Assembly: GCF_019320115.1 (NCBI RefSeq)
Contig: NC_089591.1
Coordinates: 62,195,798 to 62,259,797, forward strand
Reading direction: 5' to 3'
Length of the DNA: 64,000 nt
Source: Miscanthus floridulus
Taxonomy: Eukaryota; Streptophyta; Magnoliopsida; Poales; Poaceae
Shown here: one piece after another, positions 57,601 through 64,000 of the stretch
Numbering within the stretch: the stretch's first letter is position 1
Layout: each line of letters begins with the position of its first letter
Position numbers and translations under genes: made by a program
The notes under the pieces: model-generated
Databases searched by the model: none
The model's input: the letters and a program-made list of their open reading frames with translations, nothing else
Told to the model about the DNA's origin: nothing

Positions 57601-59294
57601 GTTAAAAAGAGGAGGGGCATACCATGGGAAGATTCAACATCTAATATCAGATCAAGCGCATAGTCATAATATGGAACTTGGTTGCTTAGCCCACAGAGGT
57701 TGAAATCATCTTGTATGTACTCATCATCAACCTCACAGAAAAACTCATTACCCCGTAAACTACAGAACCATGAAATCCACGAAGTATCTTCCCCATCAGA
57801 ACCACTCACATCTGATTCTTCGCTGTCGGTTTCTGATTCTGCTGTAAATCGATCAGCACACAAATTATGATTGACAAAGAAATATCAAGAACCACTAGAA
57901 CATGAACTACAACAACTTTAGCTAAAGTAGATAAATAAAACGAGTTGCAGAGCATGCCATCACTAGCATTAAGCAATACATAACGCTTTAACCCAGCACT
58001 TGGAATGTATGGATAAATATCCCCGAATTGACCATGCGCATCCATAAGACATGAAACAAAATACATGGTTGTGAAATCTGATCATCTGATTCAACTAATC
58101 AGACAAAAACTTAAATTGCTGAATTGTTCTGGTGAGGCGATGTTCCTTATTCAAAACAGAAAAGTAGATTTCGACTGTAAAAGGTTAACAAGAATTGCTG
58201 TTCACTGCAGAATAGTAGGCATTAAATTTCCACTGATCATACAACAAGATTGCTGGGAGATATGTAAGCAAGCAAGTACAAATATCTAGTTTAAGCAGTT
58301 TGCAATCAATTCATTTAATTTGCAGTTTGAATTTTGGAATTCTTCATATTCTGCCTGTTTGGCCAATTTGAGTCAGAGGTTGTTTCAACACTAGAGCTTG
58401 TCTGGGCCTCTTTTCTCCTTTTGGTTGAACTAGTCTGTCCTCTAGCATTTCAGCATTGTCTCCACAACGATTTGGGCTCAATATCTCGAAAATGCAGGAG
58501 AGCTGCATTTTTGGGTCAATATCTGACACCTAGCATTTTTCTCAAGTCAAAGCTACAACTACAAGCAACCACATATATAAGTGATCCTGCTGAATGACCC
58601 TGGTCACCAAAAAGGTGCATAAAAAGTAAACATAAATTGACCTAACAAGCAAAGAAAGACAACTGACAAAATGTCACACCAAATGAGCACCAAACCTCCT
58701 TAAACATGCCACCACAGTTATTCACGTTTTTACAACTACCATGCATTACATAAGTTGTGTTATGTTACTAACAATGGTAACACTTGGGTAACTTTGTAGA
58801 AGTACCTAGTTATTTACTGTGCCCACCTAGAAATTCCTCATATGCATACAAGATCCACACAAAAAAAAAACAGTCAAACAAACTAAGAAAGTTAAGCATA
58901 TATGACTGAACAGCAATACACAGAAATCGTGAAAAAAGGAAGTACCCATCAGCTGGTAAGCAATGTATACGTTTCTACTGACAATTCTTTAACCGCGTAC
59001 AAATCCACCTCTAGCAGGCCTAAAAAATTTACCAACAGAGCAAAGAAAACCCACAAAATAATGAAAGCATAATGGCAAGCAACGCTCACCGTCAGAGAGC
59101 TTGCTCTTGGACATGGCGGTGGATCCGCCGCCTGAGCGAGGCATCTCCGGCTGCTTCCCCGCGCCGATCCGCTCCTTCTCGCGGCCTCCGGAAAACCCCC
59201 ATGACGTAGACGGAGACGATCTGTCCATCGGCTCGCCGATCCGCTTCCGGTCACCGGGGACCGCCGCCGCCGAGACGCCTCGGTCTCGGTGCAT
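54609..59294 (-). CDS. CKB: Casein kinase II regulatory (beta) subunit, complete gene
   Basis: Five exons on the minus strand keep frame: 59294-59090, 57841-57623, 55721-55612, 55530-55365 and 54739-54609, encoding 276 aa. The start MHRDRG resembles other plant CKB proteins. The plant-specific N-terminal extension (about 1-87) is Ser-rich and includes [12 protein letters not shown], typical CK2 target sequence. The conserved core begins DTSWISWFC. The acidic loop is [10 protein letters not shown] (about 107-116). Zinc-binding Cys190, Cys195, Cys218 and Cys221 are present (CPRVNC and YCPRC), and the C-terminus is [12 protein letters not shown]. The protein dimerises through the zinc region and regulates CK2 alpha, a Ser/Thr kinase of nucleus and cytosol involved in clock, light and growth signalling. 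Introns 1 and 2 are 1248 and 1890 bp; intron 2 carries two transposon insertions. It is convergent with eIF4G, 987 bp apart. Confidence 0.95.
55977..56713. mobile_element. Terminal-inverted-repeat element in CKB intron 2
   Basis: GTAAAATCCACTGGTGGTCC at the left pairs with the reversed right end GTAAAATCCACTGCTGGCCC. The repeat continues with CATGAACTTGCAGATTGCA in both, so the inverted repeats exceed 60 bp. The ends resemble those of the GGGTAAAGTCC elements near eIF4G, suggesting a Mutator-like MITE, but no clean 9-bp duplication was found. It encodes nothing. Confidence 0.7.
56728..56878. mobile_element. Stowaway-type MITE in CKB intron 2
   Basis: TA flanks both sides (56726-56727, 56879-56880). 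CTCCCTCCATTTCAAATTAT and, reversed, CTCCATCCGTTCCAAATTAT form the inverted repeat, extended by AAGACGTTTTGGCTTTT on both arms. It is closely related to the MITE at 59784-59935. Confidence 0.9.
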
Positions 59295-59598
59295 CTCCTC
59301 CCGGCCGACCTCTCCTCGTCCCCCTCCCGATCTTGCGGCGTTACAGCGGGATGGGAACGGGAAGCGGAGCTAGTGTTTGGAGAAGGAGGTGAACGGTGAC
59401 GGGATCGCGTGCCCTCGTGCCGAGGCCTCAACAGGAGGACGCGACGACAAAGGGGGCGGGGCGGCGAGGAAGAAGGGAGGAGTACGCGGGCGCTGACGTA
59501 ATCACGGGCTGCTTTGGACTTTGGAGCGGCAGGCGGCTGTTGCCTGCGTGGCTGCGTTGTTCGTGCTGTCTATTCGAAAGGCCATTCACGAATTACTG
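59295..59598 (-). promoter_or_regulatory. CKB promoter and 5' leader
   Basis: This GC-rich, CpG-rich 300-bp stretch directly upstream of the CKB start codon contrasts with the AT-rich flanks, as is common for grass housekeeping promoters. No clear TATA box was identified. Two MITEs begin at its distal edge. Confidence 0.5.
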
Positions 59599-59781
59599 CT
59601 CCCTCCGTCCTGAGCAAGTGCACTTAGGGTTTTGGAAAAAGAGATCAATTGTTAATAAGAAATTATATATATCATACGCAAAAAAATTATATATATACTC
59701 TTATAAAAATGTAATTATTACACTTTAAAAAAAGAGAAAGTAGAAAAAGACAAGTAAAACATTATGATGGGATCAAGGGAG
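59599..59781. mobile_element. Stowaway-like MITE upstream of CKB
   Basis: It starts CTCCCTCCGTCCTGAGCAAG and ends AAGGGAG followed by TA. The terminal match is short and the interior AT-rich. It abuts the next MITE, sharing the TA at 59782-59783. Confidence 0.6.
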
Positions 59782-59783
59782 TA

Positions 59784-59935
59784 CTCCTTCATTCCAAATT
59801 ATAAGACGTTTTGGCTTTCTAGATTCGTAACTTTTGCTATACACTTAGATATACATTATATATATATATATATATATATAGCTAAAACAATGTATTAAAA
59901 AAGATAACATATCTAATAATTTGAAATGGAGGGAG
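59784..59935. mobile_element. Stowaway-type MITE, second of an abutting pair
   Basis: TA is present at 59782-59783 and 59936-59937. CTCCTTCATTCCAAATTATA and, reversed, CTCCCTCCATTTCAAATTAT are the ends. It contains AAGACGTTTTGGCTTTCTAG and a (TA)n run near 59857-59880. Same family as 56728-56878. Confidence 0.87.
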
Positions 59936-59937
59936 TA

Positions 59938-60917
59938 GTTTATTTTTTTCTTAGAGATGAAGAAAAAGATATATTACTCATATTTTCGGATATATCTGCT
60001 TAAAGGAAAACAGACATACGTAAAATTCTCGTATGATGTCTATATATACACTAGTTCCTTCTACCAACTGCGTAAGTCTATTGATAGCTTCATTCTACTC
60101 TCTTGGTTTGAATCTCTTCCATTCTGGAAGAGTGCCACCTTTTACTCCTGCTACTCAGATGGTGTATGAATGGTCATGTAATCAAAACCTAGGATGATTC
60201 TTTGATGCCATGACCCCTCTTGATAGAACATCACCTTAACCCTTCCACCTTACGCCCATCTTCCAAGATGATACTTGTACATGTATTGTTTAGTTCCAAA
60301 ATATTTGATGTTGGCTTCACCCAATTCCTCATCAAAAAGCATAGTCTACATTGATTTTGTGCTATGTTCTAACTCGCTGACAGAGGTAGGCACTTTAGCA
60401 CATCTGACAGATTGGCACGGCTTTTCCCTGTCCACCTACCGAAACCGAAAGAGTCAAACACCCCGCTTGCCCTTGGCATCGGAAGGGAAGGCATTTTTGC
60501 CGAATCCTCTGTCCCAAAATAAGTACACATCTTGCTTATCAAGGAGTCAAACTTTTATGAAGTTTACTAAATATATATACAAAAGTACTAATATTCATGA
60601 CGTGGAAGCTTAAAATATTTTTTAATAGCACAAAACATGTTTTAACTCAAGTTCTCGTAGTATTATCTTTTTTCTGTTGCAATACATGGACATGATCCTA
60701 GTGATATAGAAGACCCACCAATATAGTGGGTAGCGCATATCCTAATATTGATGAGTTTTAAGTTGGCACTTCCTCAACATGCTATCAAACATGAATTTGA
60801 ATATATGATAGAGAAATTTAGAGTTGTAATTGTTGCTTACTCTTCTCGCATGATGCCTTATATTGCCAGGTGCAAGTCGGTGATCCTCTGTGGAATGTGG
60901 TCGCTGTGGACTTCAAG
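59938..60917. other. Intergenic DNA, no gene
   Basis: AT-rich. A one-sided Stowaway-like end (CTCTGTCCCAAAATAAGTAC) lies at 60509. No coding region is supported. Confidence 0.45.
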
Positions 60918-60920
60918 TAA

Positions 60921-61162
60921 GGTCCAGTTTAGTTTGCAAAAAATTTTGCAAAATTTTTCACATTCCCCGTCACATCGAATCTTTGGACGCATGCATGAAG
61001 CATTAAATATAAATAAAAAATAAAACTAATTACACAGTTTAGACGAATTCACGAGACGAATCTTTTAAGCCTAATTAGACTATGATTGGACACTATTTAT
61101 CAAATAACAACGAAAACGCTATAGTATCCATTTTGCAAAAATTTTTGCATCTAAACAAGCCC
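60921..61162. mobile_element. Tourist-like MITE with TAA target duplication
   Basis: TAA is at 60918-60920 and 61163-61165. The ends are GGTCCAGTTTAGTTTGCAAA and, reversed, GGGCTTGTTTAGATGCAAAA. The interior includes CCCCGTCACATCGAATCTTT and GAGACGAATCTTTTAAGCCT, hallmarks of a MITE I recognise from panicoid grasses such as sorghum and sugarcane (from memory, unverified). Length 242 bp. Confidence 0.9.
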
Positions 61163-61259
61163 TAATAAAAGGCGACACGGTGAATTGCCAATCCCGGTAT
61201 GGCGAGCTATGGAATGGGCTCGAGACACGGCTTTCGACCTGTGGCAGATCATGCATCCG

Positions 61260-61931
61260 CATAAATCTTAGAAGGAGCAAGTCTGTCAAGGATGGACGAA
61301 ACCGTCGGATGGATGGTACAAATGTAATGCAGATGGAGCTTTCTCTGCAGCATATAACAGCGGCGCGGTTGTCGTGGTACTGAGAGACCACGATGGGCGT
61401 TTCCTTGCAGGCGTGCAGCCTGGCATGCGAGGGGCGCTGATGCTATGTTCATGGAGGCGTTGGCTTGCGGGGAAGGTCTGCTAGCGAGGCAAAACGTGGT
61501 GTTGCCAAGGTTTGCCTGGAAACTGATTGCTTGGGGCTGGTGACTATAGAGCTCCCTAGATCAGTAATGAAGCTAGAAAAAAATTTAGGAGAGGTTAAAT
61601 AAAAGAATAGAGATTTTTTTATCTTCTCTTAACCTTAGCTCCTCCTACCTAATACATATATGCATAAAATTTTAAGAAAGAGCTTAGGGGAGGCTCCACA
61701 TGCCCAAGATCGGTAGGGGGGCTAGAGCCCCCCTAGCCCCATCGCTGGCTTCGTCACTGCCCTAGATGAACAGCGATCGACAGTCAAGAGTTTTAGTAGG
61801 AGCTTTGATAAGTTTTCCTTTGTATATGCAAGTAGATCTTGTAATAGGGTGGCTCATAAATATGCTAGACAGATCTCGCGTGAGCTTATCGCGGTGGAGT
61901 GGCATGATCTCCCGATAGCTTTGCATGCACT
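61260..61931 (+). pseudogene. RNase H-like (RVT_3) retroelement-derived pseudogene
   Basis: Starting at 61293 the translation reads WTKPSDGWYKCNADGAF then VVVLRDHDGRFLAGV, the opening of an RVT_3 RNase H-like domain found at LINE C-termini and in related plant genes. A frame change follows. After the hAT MITE it continues DEQRSTVKSFSRSFDKFSFV then YASRSCNRVAHKYARQI, the usual end of the domain, until the CACTA insertion at 61928. The acidic residue in NADG is retained. Two insertions and a frameshift make it non-functional. Confidence 0.8.
61562..61759. mobile_element. hAT-type MITE with exact 8-bp target duplication
   Basis: CCCTAGAT occurs at 61554-61561 and 61760-61767. The ends are CAGTAATGAAGCTAG and, reversed, CAGTGACGAAGCCAG, the CAGNGNCG-type terminus common in plant hAT MITEs. 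The 198-bp unit interrupts the RNase H-like pseudogene. Confidence 0.92.
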
Positions 61932-62319
61932 ACCTCAAAAAGGGTTTTCAGGGGCGGTTGTAGACTATTTGTAGGGGTGGTTTATCCAGCCGCCTCTACG
62001 CAAGGGTCTCTACAAATCATGTATTTGTAGGGGCAGTTCCTAGGCCGCCCCTACAAACAGGTATTTGTATGGGCGGTTCAATCTAGAACCGCTCCTACAG
62101 TACGTTTTTCCGCCCAAAAAATCAAATTTACAATTCAAAAACACGTTGCCGAACGTGCCACGACCAACGTTTCGAACCACGTTCGCGTTGCCGAACGCTC
62201 CGCGACCAGCGTTCCGAACCGCGTTCGCGTTGCCGAACGTCCCGCGACCGCGACTACAAGCACAAGAGTATTCTATAAACTACAATTACAAGTCCAATTC
62301 ACAAGAATATATATAATCC

Positions 62320-63190
62320 ATCATTAAATATATAAATTTCATACACATTGTTATCAACGTCCTAGAGCTAGTCTTTCAGTCTCACGAAGGTGTTGGTACT
62401 GAGGATTTGTACCTAACTCAGACTCTCGGTCATGGTAGGCGCCTCTGACGTGTACAATCTGGTCCAATATGAAGTTGCAAAGGTCACCGATGAGCTCTAA
62501 GAGTTGGTCATCCTTGTATGGGTCTCTTTTCATTCCTTTCTCTTCTCTCCACTATAAGAGAACAAGTTTCGGTTTAGTATTTCATACCATTTACGAAGTT
62601 TTTATACTACGGGTGAAGAGGTTCAAACTTACCCTTAATGAGTGTCTCCTGTAGACACTGGTGTTACTCATTATAGAACATATATAATATCCATAATGTA
62701 CACTCCCAGGCTTCTGCTTAGGGCACTGTGTGTTTTGCATATGAAAATATTAAGTAATGCTTTTGACAGCCATATAATGGAGTACTGAAGAAGTAAGTTA
62801 TACTTACCGCACATAGTGTTTTTATAGCCAGCTTTTTCTTCCTTGCTGGATCATGCCTTCTATGATGATTAGTGACATAGAACCTAAATGCCCTGTTTGA
62901 ATTATTTTAGCAAATACAACTTGTTAGTATCCAAAAGTGAACGTTACAAATATGTATACAAACATATAAGCTAATGAGGATTGTCGATATGTATACGTCT
63001 TGAGAATCGATATGAAGTCTTTGTATGTCGCCAAGTCCTTATCTAATAAATCAAAGACCCATGCCATGCTCCTCCCGACATCGACGGCTATACAAATCCA
63101 GTGGTTGCTGCATGGATTTAATCATAGAACTAGATAAGCTTTTTTGCATCGAATAAAATATATCAAACAAAGTTTTAAGTATAGAGTTGA
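62320..63190. other. CACTA interior, no clear exon
   Basis: AT-rich sequence between the subterminal repeats and the Ulp1-like exons. Degenerate minus-strand coding traces may be present, but none could be supported. Confidence 0.35.
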
Positions 63191-63231
63191 GCTTACTCGA
63201 AGTTGTATGGTAGCCATATAGTAGAGTGTTG

Positions 63232-63967
63232 TTAGAGATTTTTGAAAGCCAGGGCAATGTATGCCGTAACCTTAAGGGACTCTTCCCTTAGTTTCGTCGT
63301 ACGGATGTGCTCTTTCTCCCGAAGAGTCTTTGCAGCAGCTAGCTCTTTAGCATCAAGTGTCCACTGTTTAGGGTAATTGAAATTTGTTTGGGCTATAGCT
63401 TGAGGGTCCACATACCCGACTTTTACACTTGGCATTTGTTTGACAATGTGCACTTGCATTCTACAAATCACGGTGTGGGTTAGTTACAACAAAATTCAAA
63501 GATTACATTCATATCATATCGAGAGGACAAGGACTTACAGGCACCACGTGTGAATTAGATTCATCTCCATTTCTCTCAGGTGAAAGCATGTTTGCATGTC
63601 ATTGAAGTCAAAGACAATTTTCCCGGCTGGGCTTCCAAATGTGCCGGTGGGAAAGCATGCTTATATGATATCTATGCTCGTTGGGAGAACACGCAAGTAC
63701 CAATCATGGAACCTTCTCATTCCAAGTGGTAGGCGCTGGATGTCCCGATTTGGTAGGAAGGGTTTGCCTCTTTCATATGTTTTCGGGCAATCCTTTGACC
63801 ATTTGATGGCATCATCATTTGGATACTGCTTTGCAATTTGGTGGAGTTTGCTAGTGATGGCCTCCTCGGAACCCCGTGATGGGACTTTTTTAACTTGGTT
63901 CTCAGGCTTGAACTGGTCATGGGAATACCACTTGGACACTGACGAGACATCTTTGATCGGAACATAA
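63232..63967 (-). pseudogene. CACTA-encoded Ulp1-like (C48) protein, partial
   Basis: On the minus strand the order is FLPNRDIQRLPLGMRRFHDW, then YLRV, then after a stop GTFGSPAGKIVFDFNDMQTC. A probable intron (donor CTGTAAGT near 63540) follows, then VKVGYVDPQAIAQTNFNYPK with KELAAAKTLREKEHIR. Another probable exon lies below 63232 (about 63190-63240, WLPYNFE). These are landmarks of Ulp1-like ORFs in grass CACTA elements. The stop at about 63661 suggests decay, but splice structure is otherwise preserved. The catalytic His/Asp/Cys exons were not identified, and the N-terminal part is beyond the right edge. Confidence 0.7.
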
Positions 63968-64000
63968 ACTGGCCTTATGGTGATTGGATGCTTCTTTCGA

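Larger units (their letters stand above)
61928..64000 (-). mobile_element. CACTA element, left end in window, continues beyond right edge
   Basis: CACTACCTCAAAAAGGGTTT at 61928 is a CACTA terminus. It is followed by inverted subterminal repeats such as TTTGTAGGGGCAGTTCC and GGCCGCCCCTACAAA (61980-62100) and three copies of GTTGCCGAACG (62145-62245). A Ulp1-like ORF on the minus strand lies inside. The element interrupts the RNase H-like pseudogene. The other terminus is outside the window. It is a different CACTA family from the two at 18-32 kb. Confidence 0.78.

Noticed and set aside
58949..59431. 160-codon minus-strand frame over CKB exon 1
   Set aside because: Different frame from the CKB protein and runs into the intron; exon 1 joined to exon 2 gives the conserved kinase subunit.
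62145..62250. Possible CRISPR-like or satellite array with GTTGCCGAACG repeats
   Set aside because: Only three short copies inside CACTA subterminal sequence in a plant genome; better explained as transposon subterminal repeats.
1..64000. tRNA, rRNA or other structured RNA genes
   Set aside because: None could be recognised by eye; a tRNA/Infernal scan would be needed to exclude divergent ones.

Overview
This is a plant nuclear window, almost certainly from a grass. The evidence is two intron-containing housekeeping genes of plant type, dense grass-style Stowaway and Tourist MITEs, CACTA/En-Spm elements with grass subterminal repeats, and a Tat-lineage Ty3/gypsy element with a GC-rich antisense accessory gene. 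The 242-bp Tourist-like MITE at 60.9 kb resembles a type I know from sorghum and sugarcane, so a panicoid (Andropogoneae-like) grass is my best guess. That species guess is inference.

Layout. 1-14950: most of one large Tat-lineage gypsy retrotransposon on the minus strand. Its promoter-side LTR is at 13048-14950, followed by PBS, gag, protease and pol (RT, two RNase H domains, integrase). Beyond pol lie an intron-containing antisense ORF on the plus strand and a GC-rich tandem-repeat array; the distal LTR lies left of the window. Gag-pol and the antisense gene carry stops and a frameshift. 14951-17640: decayed retroelement-like DNA with a broken unknown ORF containing 29-codon repeats. About 17978-25057: a decayed CACTA element with a broken spliceosomal G-patch/GCFC (TFIP11/STIP-like) gene copy plus Transposase_24/Ulp1-like remnants. 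26089-31822: a second CACTA-type element, with a matching 3-bp target duplication, that carries two broken F-box gene copies and an XS zinc-finger fragment. 31.8-43.3 kb: AT-rich intergenic DNA with MITEs, a decayed LINE interrupted by a 495-bp solo LTR, and a second LINE scrap.

Genic part. 43358-44407 is a perfectly symmetric inverted-repeat Mutator-like element with an exact 9-bp target duplication, just upstream of a complete eIF4G gene (nine coding exons, 1855 aa, plus strand, 45261-53621). Its large penultimate intron holds a MITE nested in another element. Tail to tail with it is a complete casein kinase II regulatory subunit gene (five exons, 276 aa, minus strand, 59294-54609) with two transposon insertions in one intron and two abutting Stowaway MITEs upstream. 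60.9-64 kb holds a Tourist MITE, an RNase H-like (RVT_3) pseudogene cut by a hAT MITE with an exact 8-bp target duplication and again by a CACTA element that runs off the right edge and carries a minus-strand Ulp1-like ORF.

The two intact genes are cellular housekeeping genes (cap-dependent translation initiation; CK2 signalling). Everything else is mobile DNA or captured gene debris. Splice sites were assigned by eye from GT/AG signals, reading-frame continuity and family resemblance.
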